From: Amoebophrya sp. AT5.2
Taxonomy: Eukaryota > Sar > Dinophyceae > Syndiniales > Amoebophryaceae
Direction of reading: 5' to 3'
NCBI GenBank assembly: GCA_005223375.1
Contig: RXOD01004117.1
Coordinates: 1-28,364, forward strand
Length of the DNA: 28,364 bases
The notes below the pieces were generated by a model. It had not been told where the DNA came from and did no database searches. It saw only the letters and a list, made by a program, of their open reading frames with translations. Numbering within the stretch: the first letter of the stretch is position 1; every line of letters begins with the position of its first letter. The position numbers and the translations under genes are program-made. Of this stretch, positions 10,401 through 21,279 are shown in pieces.

Positions 10401-11167
10401 TTGGCTTGATGCTCGCCTCCTTGATGTCCAGCTGCGAAATCTCGAACTGTTGAGAGATGAATTTGATTAAAAAAATATATGGGAAACAAAGTGGTGGCAC
10501 TGGTATTTATTTAATGAAAAACCAAATGATCCTATTCTGAATCCGGAGGCTGTACGTTGCTGCTGACTGTTCTCGGCTGTCCCCTGCCGGTATGTGCAGC
10601 TCTATTCGACGTTCTCGCTGTTGACATCATTGTTTGTTGCTGCGTGGTTTCCTTCTTCGGCACTGGCTCGACGGGTTCGGTCACTTCCTTCGTGATCGAT
10701 CCGCTTTGCCCCCCGGCCCGCGAGGCCGTCTCGCTCGCTTCGCCGTCTTCCTGCTCCACTAAAGATCCATAGTCGACGGCAACGCGCTTCGTCAAAAACG
10801 TGTACAGCTTTTTCACGAGCGCGACGGAAGCCCCCGGCACGTTGTTTATTACCGGGTCAAAATCTGCTTTGCCGATATCCGCCTTTTCCTTCAGAAAGAA
10901 CTTCAACAGCTGGTCCCAGTTGTCGCGCTTTATCTTCAGTTGCGTCCCGGCCTCGAACGAGTGCATGGTGATTTCCTTCGGGTAGTATCGCGACAGAACC
11001 TCGGCGACGAGGAACCCGTTTGCGAAATCTCTCGTGACATTCACGATCGCGAACGAGAGATCGAGGGACTGCAGCCATTTTAGGATCTCGCGCGGAAACC
11101 GGACTTGGGGGTCGCTGCCGTCCGTCGGACGGCCCGGAAAATTGCCGGCGGGACGAAGGATGTCCAT
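7447..11167 (-). CDS. SPATA4/CLAMP-type CH-domain protein with helical (ARM/HEAT-like) repeats, 8 exons
   Basis: Exons: 11167-10556, 10446-10231, 10066-9303, 9088-8946, 8801-8626, 8380-8286, 8160-7969 and 7771-7447; about 840 aa. All seven introns are GT...CAG with matching phases. The start is ATG 11167; the stop is at 7447. Residues about 20-130 form a CH-like domain of the SPATA4/SPEF1 class (PREILKWLQSLDLSFAIVNV, FANGFLVAEVLSRYYP, NWDQLLKFF, VALVKKLYTFLTKR). A Thr/Gln-rich linker follows. The rest is helical with ARM/HEAT-like repeats (GVLRGIAEVCLKNPPEFSKI, VRTYGLAILTQIVA, YKERLLPAYIRILVTQPAP, MAQILLHQFWRKN). In other eukaryotes SPATA4/SPEF1 relatives bind microtubules in cilia and flagella; an axonemal role is inferred. 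A 114-bp stretch (9559-9446, GTGCAT...CACAG) may be an extra in-frame intron, giving 802 aa. If the first intron is not used, exon 1 would stop at 10532 (211 aa) and the remainder would be a second gene. Confidence 0.82.
8460..8573. repeat. 13-bp direct repeat inside an intron
   Basis: GACGAGCGTACAC occurs at 8460-8472 and 8561-8573, inside the intron 8625-8381 of the CH-domain gene. The first copy is followed by four TTCA units (8474-8490). It may mark a small insertion; no further element structure was seen. Confidence 0.6.
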
Positions 11168-11543
11168 GCTGGGCGAGATGAGGGTCTGGCGCAAGAATAG
11201 GGCAGCAAGTACTTCTCCTACTCACGTCTGTTTGACGCTATTCCAATTCCACCACAAACCAACGGCTACCGCTACGGCGGCTCAGTCGTGGTCTTCTTGC
11301 TCCTGGTTACGTACCGTTGCAACGTCGCGCCACCTGCGGAGAGCAGAGCGCAGGACCGCGAGCGCGATACACCGGCCTCGCTGAGCCTGGGTTCGATTCC
11401 AAACGACTCCCCACTCTACGTTAGCACATGGTTCAGGTTCTGGTGAGTGCTTCCGCCGCCTCCTGATTCGCCTCCCTTCGACGGTGAGGCTGCTGGAGTC
11501 TCATTCTTCTTCTTGTCGTCGCGGCCAGAGTTTCAGTCTGGAT

Positions 11544-12054
11544 TTACTTCTTGTTCTTGATCCTGGAGTTCTTTGTGTCCACTGTCGCGAAGTGAGATGA
11601 ATCCGAATCGCCTGTGCGTGCGCCTCCGTCGAGCAATTGAAAGTGAGCGTGTCGCTTCAGCGCCCAGCAGCTCTCCCTTGTCGACGACCAGAGTGGCGTG
11701 CAAGAGGGGAAGCCTTCCGCTTTTTTCGGGCGTAAACGTAAATGCACCAAGCTTGCGACTCAAAAATACAAGTACTTTCTTTGCTACAACACAAGCCAAT
11801 GAATGCGATGCCACATCCGACGCGGTTTGCAAGTTGCAAGTGGCAATACGGTTTGCGCTTGCTGTACCCCGGACCCCTGCCATCTCTCCAGCGCTCAGCC
11901 ACCGACACACTTCCTCTTCATCCTCACTAATGCACTCACTCCCTTATACATTTACTTCTCTGTCGTGCACTCTTTATCGTCGTACCTGAGCAGAAGCTTT
12001 CCTTTTGTTCTAGGCGAGGAACTTCTCAAGTTACTGATCGTAGCGCAGCGCCAT
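11544..12054 (-). CDS. Weak candidate small two-exon protein (75 aa)
   Basis: A possible first exon, 12054-12035 (ATG in a CCATGG context, MALRYD), has donor GTAACT. It can be joined in phase 2 to 11751-11544, which ends in the polar sequence SSHFATVDTKNSRIKNKK and a TAA. The second exon is open and moderately protein-like. The acceptor is CAAG rather than CAG, there is no recognisable domain, and other frames are open here too. It is recorded as a possibility only. Confidence 0.2.
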
Positions 12055-12589
12055 GGCACCACTGGCAGCCAAGCGGGTGTCTTTGCCTTCTTCCAATTCC
12101 AGAGCGCAGCCCACCTCTTTTCATGTTAAAATCGCTTTAAACTGGATAATTTTGGTGACCTTAACTTGATCGCTGCATACCGATGAAAACAAGATGAAAC
12201 TTCGATTCAGGCCGCTCCTTAAGCTGGATTGCGCCTATGTTGCGATAGTGTTCGTGCAAAAGATAATCGAGACAGGTGAAGATGAGAGTCGTGAAGGAGT
12301 GTGGTTTTTCTACTGTGGTATTCCTGAAGCTATCTTCGATACATCTACATTCGGTATGTTGTTGTCTTTCTTGGATTGTACATTCTGCCGCACATACTCC
12401 AAGAGAATACCACCGATAGCGATAGAGTTAGCGCATTGGAAGCTCTAGCGTGATTTTAGTGATTGTGATTCATCAAAAATAATCTGACTGTGACTTGCGC
12501 GTTCATTGGATTCTAGGACTCGAAACTGTTCTGATTCTGAAACCAAAATTCTGCGTCAGGATTCTTTCCATGTCTTCTCCTTGTTGCAG

Positions 12590-12763
12590 GAGGAGATAAT
12601 TCATTGTAACAGTTTGGGTCTGAAATGCTCATGCTGTGGCATTGAAAACTCGTTTTTAAATCACTGCGCAAAATGCGGCTGTGTGAAGTGTGGAACAACT
12701 GCCCATGATCAACATCAAGATCAAAGTCAGTGCTTGGATGGCATACCACTTAGATTCAGCTGA
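12590..12763 (+). CDS. Possible zinc-ribbon C-terminal exon, plus strand
   Basis: A pyrimidine-rich tract ending TTGTTGCAG (12589) precedes an open frame of 57 residues to TGA 12763. It contains CSCCGIENSFLNHCAKCG, which matches the zinc-ribbon pattern C-x2-C-G-x-E-N-x5-C-x2-C-G, followed by CVKCG and a His/Gln-rich tail. The frame is open further upstream without ATG. A 84-residue plus frame at 12194-12448 could be an upstream exon, but the best donor there is out of phase. The surrounding 600 bp are AT-rich compared with the genes. It may be a plus-strand gene, a decayed copy or part of an old element. Confidence 0.3.
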   Translation, partial: EEIIHCNSLGLKCSCCGIENSFLNHCAKCGCVKCGTTAHDQHQDQSQCLDGIPLRFS

Positions 12764-12829
12764 TCATGTTGACGGCAGCACGTCTACAGCAAAGTTTTCA
12801 TTCGAACAAGCGCCGCCACCGCCGCTCCC

Positions 12830-15800
12830 TCACTTCCGCCTGATAAAAACTCCGTCCTCCATTTCTGCAGGGTCGAAATCTCCGAGCGGCTCTGCCAGCA
12901 ACCTTTTCACGATTGCGGCCGGAACCTTCTTCTCGTCCTCGAAGTTGCCACGCAGATCCAGTACCGCCAGACTCGCCGACGCCGCAGCTGCGTACACGAG
13001 GGCCGAAAAAGCCTCGTCCGACCTGTAGGCGATTTCGTTGCTCGACAGGCACAAAAACTGGATGGTCGGGTGCATCGCGACCATCTCGGCGAACCGCAGT
13101 GCCCCCAGTTCGCGCACGCGGTTGCCGCCGAGGTCCACCGCCAAAACGTTCAGTAGGGACGTCTCCACCTCGGCGTTGTGCAGATCCGACCCACCGATGG
13201 ATTCCGCGAGCGCCATCGAGCCAGACTCGGTGATGTTGTTCTCAGAGAGGTTGAGGGAAGATAGCCGCGGCAAGGACTGAATGGAATGGGCAATGCAGAC
13301 GGCGGAAATGTCCGACATCTGGTTGGCCTGGACGGAAATGTGCACGAGAGTGGAGCCGCACTTGACGAGGGAAGTAAAGCTGTTGATTTCCATTGATTTT
13401 CGGGGCGTGAAAGTGAATTCTCTGACTCACGAGAAGATCATGATGTCGGGAAATAAACGTGCGAAATTATTCTGCTCTGCGAAATATTTCAAATAAACAT
13501 CAAACAATTCTTTTCAACATCATGATCATTATCGAGGACTTACAGATCCACCACCCCAGCGTCTCCCAAATTGTTGTACGCCATGTTAAGGTGTGTGAGC
13601 GACGCCAGGTCCAATTTCTCTGCCCCGCCCAGGTCCCAGCTGAGTGGCGAGTGCGACAGAAACAGGTGCTGTATGTCTAGGGACGACACCGAACTTACGC
13701 ACTCCCCGAGCACCAGCGGATCCACCTGTGGGAAGCATATTCTGTGCTTCGGGTTCGCGTCCGAGTAAATGTCGGAGTGGAACAAATGCACCTCGTCGTT
13801 GCCGTACAGGGTGCGGAAGCAGTCGTGCATTCGCTGACTGTTTATGTTGTTCACGTACATCGGTTTCGCCGGAAGGTTCGTCAGCGAGGCAGAAGCAGAG
13901 CCCCCTTCCGCTTGTGACGCAGCCGAGTCTCTCCTTGCCTTTTTCTTGACCAGTTTCTCCACCAAATGGCCAAAGATGCCGGCGGGACCACTGCTGTTCA
14001 CGTGGACCTGCTTGGTGACGGACTTGGTGATTTGCTCCATCTCCACCTCGTTCTGCATCAGGAAGATGGTGCCGTCGTCCTGAATGTGCATCCCATGCTC
14101 GACGGGAATCTTCGGAATCACGGAGAGCTGCACTTTCATCGAGACGGGGCAGGCCCGGTAAAAACGCACGATCTCCTTCAGCTCACGCTCGAGCTTGGAC
14201 CTGGAGAAGATGAAGAGCAGGGCAGCTTTTTTGTATGCTGTACCGGTGCCGGGTTGTTTCCCGCTGACTTGTGGGTCCTACTCTGAGGGAAGGGAAAGGG
14301 AAAGGCGGGCGCTCTCCTGGCCGAGTTGTAGCCTACTAGGGATCTCCTTCTCCAGCCGATTTCTCAGGATTACGTAATTTATCGATACAAAGGCATTGCA
14401 TCTTAGCAAGCGATTCGATAGCCTTTGAGTTTAAGTGACCAAGTTACCTGACTATTATTGGCGGCACGAAAGGCGCGCTGTTTGAGCTTGGCGATCTGCT
14501 GACGTCGTATCTTCTGTTCGAGCACATCTCCGCGAAATTTTCCGCCTCTTCTGGTATCTCCATGGCGTGCGTCACCAGCAGGTGCACGTGGCAGTGCGGT
14601 ATTCCCGGAAAAGTGTGCAGCACGTGCGCGAAAAAGTGCGAGTCGCACTCGCTCAGCACCGTGTTCCCGACGGCCTGGTCTACGTCGACGCGTATTACCG
14701 CTGGCGGGAGTGGTTTGCCCGCTGCAGTTGCGGTTGTGAGCGCCTCGATATCGATGCCGTTCAGAACCTTGAGGCTCTTCAGGCCTGCGGCTGCCACGCC
14801 GGTGTCGGCGTCGACCTCACCAGCCGAGTTGAGCGCGAATTTTGCCCGTAAGAGCTGGTAGAGCTCGAACGCAGTTCTGGCGCGCAGCTTGGGGCAGTAG
14901 CGCACGGTCAACTTCTCAAGGGTCGGGCAAGCGTTTTCGACAGAAAGCTGCTTGCAGAGGACGGCGACGGCAGCGTCGGTGAGAGACGGATTCCGACTGA
15001 GATCGAGATCGCGAAGCATCGGCAGTGAGGAGGACGGTGGGAGACCTGAAACGCAGTCGTGATTTTTTCTGCAGTCAATTTCAAATGCAGATGCATCAAA
15101 CGAGAGCAACACGCACCTGTTACTTCACTCGCGTACCACTGTAGTGCTTTGCAAGAACTCGAACTCATTTCATACCGTCTGCTGGCCTGAAGCACTTGAG
15201 CAGGCCGCACAGGCCCCGCACGCCGACGTCTGTTATTGTGTGTCCTTCGAGTTTCAATGGCTGCGTGCTCGGCTCGGGCCAAACGACGTGGGGCCACAGC
15301 TTTAGCCTTGACAACAGCCCTAAGCTGAAGTCGTTCCACACAATGTCGCCCGCTAGTATTGCACCTTTCACCTCCCCGCCGGTGGACTGGCCCTTCTTCT
15401 CTTCGATGAGCTTGGCAAGCGGAATCCCGTTCACGGTTCGCAGCCGCGTTGAGATCTCGCTCACAGCCGAGAGCAGCAGATTGGCACCGCGGTTGCTGAA
15501 GTAGAAGTAGTGTTGATTCGTACTCGTTCTCATGATCGAGATTGTCATTCTTGTTGATTGATTCATTTAAATTTAAAATGCACTTAGTTGGTACATTAGA
15601 TTACCGAAAGGGAAAACGAAACTAAATCAATGCCGAAAAGCTGCGATCTCAAGTGCATCTCTCGGTTTCGCCACGGCACTCACCTGAGCTTCATGTCTAT
15701 GAAGTCCAAGTTGTCGAGGTTCGGCAGCGCGAGCAGTGCGTCGCAGATGTAGGCCAGCGTTGCGTCTGACACGCTGTGCTCCTTGATCTGGATGCTCACC

Positions 15801-18800
15801 AGCTCTGGAAAGTTTGTGCTTGTGACCAGCGAGGCGAACAGGTAGCCGTCGCCCTCGTCGAGGTTCACGTACTGGGCCCCGAACGCGGTCGAGCAGTACA
15901 CGTTGTTCTCGCCGTTTTGGTTTTCCTCCTCTTCGTCGTCGTTCGCTGCCATTTTTGGAATCGGGATGCCGTGATGGTCGAACGTTAGCTCCGTCATCTT
16001 CTGCGCCTCGTCGACCACGACTGGGATCTGGTTCAAGGTTAACAGCGTCGTGTTCTTCTCGAGGAGGCCTATTATGAAGAGGCTGTCCTGCTTGTTCAGA
16101 CCATTGCCGCGCAAATCGAGGGAAGTGATCGTCGGACTCGTCAACAAGGACTCCAAACACGTTCTCAAAAAGTCAGTGGTGAAGCTCGCAGACGCGGCCT
16201 CAGCGGTTTGCAGGACCGCGTTCGTGCCGAGCTTCACCTGCGAGTTCCAGTGGAACCGCTCGATATCATCCAGGTTTTCTGTTGCCGCGTCGAACGGCAC
16301 CTCCGCTAATGTTTCCAAGCCGCCGCTTACCACGTCGTCGTTCAAAAATTGTCCGGGTCGGTATTTGCACCTCGCCGACTGCGCCCAAATGGCCCGACTC
16401 GTGGTTGGCCACTCGTCGCACCGCAAACCCTGCACGAGCTTCTTCAGCCCCAGCATGCAGAGAGAGACCTGCCGGAGCTGCAGCCCGGTGTCCAAAGTAG
16501 GAAGCTCGAAGGCGAGCGGCGTGTGACCACCGAGATCGTCAGGATAGAACTGCCCATGGTCCCACTTGCCGCCACTTGCCTCCGGGTAGTAGTACTCCTT
16601 GGGGTTCGTCACGCACGGCACGTACACTTGGGGCGCGTAGGTGTCGCACTGCGGGTTTAGGTTTTCGTTTAAGCGAGAAGAGGAAGTCACGGATTGGAAA
16701 CCCAGTCAGCACCCAGAGGGAGATCGTGCATCAACTACAAAAGCAAAACGAAAACGCCCCCAGTACTAACTTAGTTACACCAGTATGTAAGTAGCTTGAG
16801 CATGTTTAGTACCTTTGCCCAACCGTCCACTTGCAGCCCTGCCAGTGTCGCGCCAAACTGCGTAATTGACATGCTCACAAGCGAGTCCTTTGTCACCTGC
16901 CCCAGCGCGCTCGTTAGCACCGTAAAATTCGCGAGCCCGGCCGAACTTATCCCCTGCTGCAACTTCATCAGGGAGTCTCGCTCGCCCTCCGAGAACAACT
17001 TCGGTATTCTTCTGCTCTGCAGCCACTTGCGGTCTATTCGGATCCGCGAGATCTCCTGCTTGCTGTCCACGTCACGGAAGATGTCGACGAGTGTGTCCAA
17101 CACGGTTTCCACCCGCTCCAGCCCAAACTCCTTCACGTTCGGCAGCAGTTTCGCGCACTCCACCAGCTCCTTTGCGGTGTTCTGGCTCCGCAGACGGAGG
17201 TTGTGCACGAATGGCGGAATGTTGCGGTTGTTGTCGTTTTCCTTCAGGTATGTAGCGAGCTCCAGCTGGGTGGCCGCGATGCGGCTGGACTTCGTGTCGA
17301 GAAAGTGGAGCTCCACGTCGTACACAAGCTTGTCGACGAGGCGAAAGCAGTCGAAGACGAAGGGGAGTCGAAGGTCGTCACGACCGCAGGTCAGAGAAAG
17401 CACAATGCCGGGATTTTCCGCATCCTCGTTGGAATCGAGCTGGCAAACAACGCCGGGACAACACTCGAGGAGCTGCGTCGAAAGTAGAAGCGAGTGCATT
17501 TTTACAGAGTCAGAGATAGATTGATGAAAGTAGCTAGTATGTCAAGAAGTCGCCGTTTTGGTCAAGAAGGCCGATAACGCAAACGCAATCAACGCAGAAA
17601 TTCTCCAGTAAGTACCAGCAGCAGTGCTCGCTCCGCTGAGTCACCGTCGTAATTCTTGAGTTTTACGTTCCCGAAGATCTGCAGGGTGGGTATTTCGGCG
17701 AGGAAGCTTTGCAGGACTTGCCAGTGTTTCCTCTGCAGCCCGAGTTTCTCCTTTATCCACGCTGGTAGCCGACCGTCCGTGCCCCAGTCTGGGGGAACTT
17801 CTGAGATGGTGGTAGCCGCGTACCCAGGCAGCTTCAGGTCTATCAGCGACTTTGAAGTGCGCAAGTGCCGCATGATCTGGACCGCGAGACCGTCCATGCC
17901 CGGTGGAATCGCAAGCTGGACCTGTGTTCACGTTGAAGAAAGATGAGTCGCGGTCCCCAGAACTTAGAAGAAGTAGTAACAAACTAGTACCTGCGATAGA
18001 TCGTTCGATTCGAAATCGAAACCGGCATGAAAACGAAATCGAACAAACCGGCGTGAAAAAGAACGCGCACGACCTATGTACCTTTGTGAGTATGTTCCTG
18101 CACTCGTGCAGGCAGTTGTTGAGCGCCGGGCAGAAGGACACCGGGTACGCCGTGACCTCCGGAAACTCGTTGGAAAAGGTTGTTTTCGTGCCGCCGAACT
18201 TGAAGTCGGTTTTCGAGTTTGGGCATATCACCGCGAGGAGCCAGAAGTACAGCGCGATCTCGCTCTTGATCGGGCTTGCAAAAATTCTGTCCACGTTCAG
18301 CTCCGCCATCTGGTCGTCCTTCATTGCCGACACCTTCAGCGGTGATTTTCCGAACGTCGAGATCTTAGGGTGCTTCGCGAGCGCCACGGCAAGGGAGTGC
18401 ATGACGACCTGCTTCTCCTTCTGAATACCCAAGCAGGCGCGTGTGGAAAAGCTTGCCTGCTCGAGCACCACGTTCTGCGACAAGGCCTTGGCCATGAGCG
18501 AAACGCCCTGTAGCGGTTGTCGTGGTTTGAGGTTTGCTGCATTCCTATTCCAATTCCATCATCAGAGGAGGCTGTTATCACTATCTTCTATCACTCGTCA
18601 GTCCCCCTTGCTTCAATTCTTTTGAACAACAAATACAAAGCTTTCCAATTCCAATTCGTTCGGATGAAAACTACATTCATACTTACCTCTAGGTCCAGTG
18701 GCACCCCGTCTAGGCGGAGTTTGACGAGCGTCTTGCTGTTCAAAATGTATCGGTGGAGTTTGCGGACACCTTCACCGCAGAAGTTGTTTCGGCTCAGATT

Positions 18801-19923
18801 CAGATCCACCGTGCAGTCGTGCCTCAGAAGCCACTCCTCAAGGAAAACAACATCGTCGTCGTCTAGCCCAGCGTTCTCGAGATTCACCTCGGGCACGTCG
18901 TTCTGGCGGAATTTCCGGAAGTCAACGCCGGTACGCTCCTTCTTGCGCACACCCATTCCGTTTACCTGTTGAGCGTCGGACGGAGGATGAGGAAGTATCG
19001 AGACCATCCAAAACCGAATCTTCTGAGATGGAGCCGGACTATGCGTTAAGTCAAGCAGAATCAATATCGAAAAGAGAGAGAGAGAGAAACTCCAAACGCC
19101 TTCTGAATAATACAGCTCCTGTCGAGTGGGGACAAGTGCTATCAAATAAAGTAGTGTTTGGCCTCGTGCTCGGTGTGAACTGAAAGGGATAGGCTACAAG
19201 ACTCGCCACCGCACACCAGAATCAATATCGAAAAAGACGACGACGAAAAATATTACGCTTCTGATGACGCAGTTCGCGTTGCCGATCATGGATTGCGCGA
19301 TCGCTTTTGCGCCGTCTTTCTCTACTTGATTCCTCCTGAGCGAGAGCGTCCTCAGCGAGCTGTTTAGCCGCAAAAAATGCGCCAGGAAAATCGCGCCTAC
19401 GACCTCAATCCCATAGAGCCCCGAGTGGCCCGTGAAATTGGCCAGATTGAGGTGCTCCACGGTGTTGTCACGGATGGCGCGTGTGTTAACGCCGTTGCAG
19501 AACTCGAGCTGGAGATACCGTTTTTTCATCGCCTTGATCAGCCGCCAGCCAAAGGTGGCGTCGAGGTTGTTCCCCCTCAAATCGAGATAGGTAACGGTGT
19601 TCAAGGAAAGAACGAGGGAATAGATCGCTGCCTGCTGCAGACGGGACCCAAGAAGGTTGACGCGCTGGAACTCCATCGGCGTGTCGCCTGAGTAGAGAGA
19701 GGTTTGCGTAGTTGGAATTTTGGACGAGAACGAATAAATAATTCGGCGATCGTTACTGGAAGAAGCAAGTGTTGTTCTCCTAATATCGTTTTCGCATTCA
19801 AAACCACGAGATACCGAAGGACAGATCCAGCGACGGCTTCGGGCGCTCATCCTGGCGCGCTAAGTCGTCCTTTTCTTCCCCCTTAGCCATCAGGCTTGGC
19901 TGTATATCGGGAGAACCTTCCAT
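12830..19923 (-). CDS. Large leucine-rich-repeat protein, 11 exons, 1766 aa
   Basis: Exons: 19923-19815, 19687-19257, 18965-18687, 18507-18082, 17921-17616, 17472-16813, 16648-15684, 15495-15176, 15045-14448, 14200-13544 and 13379-12830. All ten introns are GT...CAG, and phases agree at every junction. The start is ATG 19923 (MEGSPDIQPSL); the stop is TGA at 12830. LRRs of the ribonuclease-inhibitor/tropomodulin type are scattered: VTYLDLRGNNLDATFG and SLRTLSLRRNQVEKDGA (residues about 60-170), VDLNLSRNNFCGEGVRKL (about 235), ITSLDLRGNGLNKQ (exon 7), LRDLDLSRNPSLTDAAV (exon 9), and a dense block in exons 10-11 (LTHLNMAYNNLGDAGV, LSSLNLSENNITESGS, LAVLDLRGN). Exons 4-6 (residues 274-737) lack clear repeats. 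Exon 7 has an acidic Asn-rich loop, exon 10 a basic linker. No kinase, NACHT or signal peptide is seen. A protein-binding scaffold is likely; the partner is unknown. Confidence 0.85.
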
Positions 19924-20683
19924 GTTTTAAGGTCGAGCTGCGCTGGTTGATAGCACAACTAAGGGGCGGAACGGTTGTCTTCGTGCGTTCTGCCCGCCGG
20001 TGGCCCGTAACACAATCTTGATCTTCCGGGTTCCTTCCGACCGCAAAGGTAAAAGCGGAATCTTCACGACGAGCGCATGAAATCGCACGCCATCTTTTGA
20101 AGCTGAACTTCTACTTTTGAGCCTCCCATTCGAATTCGTGCGCGTATATTATACTTGCCGTCGCCACCCCCAGCTTTTAACCTCGGCCTTACTCTTACAT
20201 CATGGAGGCCTTCCAACTATAGTATGTTGAGTGACGAGTAGTTCTTCGATTTCGAATTTCGATGTAGATGTAGCCAGTAGCTGCGATGCTGCTAATATTT
20301 CTGCAACGATGTTGGAGGTACTGGTAGTCGGTCTCGGTTGCGATAACCACGTCATCCATCCGCTTTCCCGCCCTTCTTCCCACGTCCTGGCCCACAGCAC
20401 ACGGTACGACAGCCCCCAACGTCTACTCTACAGCTCAGTGGCGCCCGCCCTCGAAAGTCACTGCTTTAACTTTCCTCACTCTCCACTATCTTTGCCCGCA
20501 CAGAAGCAAGTAGCAGTACGCTTTTCTCTTTAGCTGCCTCAACGCAACTACCGCATACTTACCCCGCCAACATTCAATCGGACATGCATCGGCGCAGATC
20601 AAGTAGTTCAACCTCGTGGATCCACAAAGCTGTTACAGAATCCCTTCGACGACATCGACGCACGGGAAGCCCGAGCCGGGCAA
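19924..20683. other. Upstream region of the large LRR gene
   Basis: About 760 bp between the 68-aa gene and the LRR gene start. No minus-strand exon was found. The region has mixed composition with pyrimidine-rich stretches around 20440-20533. No TATA-like or other promoter element could be assigned with confidence. Confidence 0.45.
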
Positions 20684-21077
20684 TCAGACGACGTATTCGC
20701 CATTGTTCCACCGAAACTTCGCGACAACCGGAACGCGAACGCCTCTAAATGGCTACCTACAGGTTGCAGCAGCTGCAAGCTGCATTTTTCCACCCATGAT
20801 CATTTCAGTAGTTCTGCATAATAATCCACGAAATTCCACCTCGATCTTTTTCAGCTTCGGGCCTACTCCCGCGTCGGACTTGGAGTGCGTTCCAGCATGA
20901 CTCACGGGAAGAGTCGTGGTGTTGTTTAAAAAAGTTTTGATTTGGAAAAAAGTGCACCAGTCATGACCCTGGACCTACTCGAGTTTTATCTTCCGCGGAC
21001 GAAGTTGTGTCTACCTCGATCTGGTTCTGGGCCCGGAAGGGAGTTACGGGTATGCGATCCTGGACGATGAACGACAT
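20684..21077 (-). CDS. Very small three-exon protein (68 aa), unknown
   Basis: Proposed exons are 21077-20979, 20878-20840 and 20752-20684, with introns of 100 and 87 bp (GTAGGT...CCAAG; GTGGAA...GGTAG), all phase 0. The product starts MSFIVQDRIPVTPFRAQNQ, continues through a Thr/Ser/Asp-rich middle and SDAGVGPKLKKIE, and ends VAKFRWNNGEYVV. It has the normal gene direction and an ATG and stop. It sits between the stop of the coiled-coil gene and the start of the large LRR gene. No family is recognised. Neither acceptor is a CAG, unlike nearly all firm introns here, and exon 2 is only 39 nt. A plus-strand frame over the same bases (20534-20820) is also open and coding-like, so the assignment is tentative. 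Confidence 0.45.
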
Positions 21078-21279
21078 CTGGGTATTACGGTAGTGTATCA
21101 TTTTCGCGTTTTTAATTTTATCTCATGCATGGGGCAAACTCAAACTACTTCAGTATTTTATCTTCAGGGGGTAGTTTTTCTACTTCATCGTAGAATAATC
21201 ATCTTGAAGGCGAAAATCCTCGTCCTCCAGCATCGTTCTTTGATGTTTCACTTTCTTTATTCATGATGTCCACCTGTTC

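Larger units (their letters stand above)
11168..12829. other. Longest spacer, between the LRR gene and the CH-domain gene
   Basis: About 1.66 kb with no firm gene. It contains the plus-strand zinc-ribbon frame (12590-12763), a weak two-exon minus-strand candidate (12054-11544), two copies of the 11-mer TTCCAATTCCA (11241, 12091), and an isolated pol III B-box-like word at 11390-11400. Composition shifts from GC-rich near 11200-11500 to AT-rich near 12130-12760. Confidence 0.5.

Noticed and set aside
11390..11400. GGTTCGATTCC, a perfect pol III B-box/tRNA T-loop word
   Set aside because: The flanking bases cannot form a full T-stem (two mismatches in five pairs), no acceptor or anticodon arm could be folded, and no A box lies at the usual distance.
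16796..17524. Plus-strand 242-codon open frame
   Set aside because: It is the antisense shadow of exon 6 of the large LRR gene, which fits its neighbours in phase on both sides.
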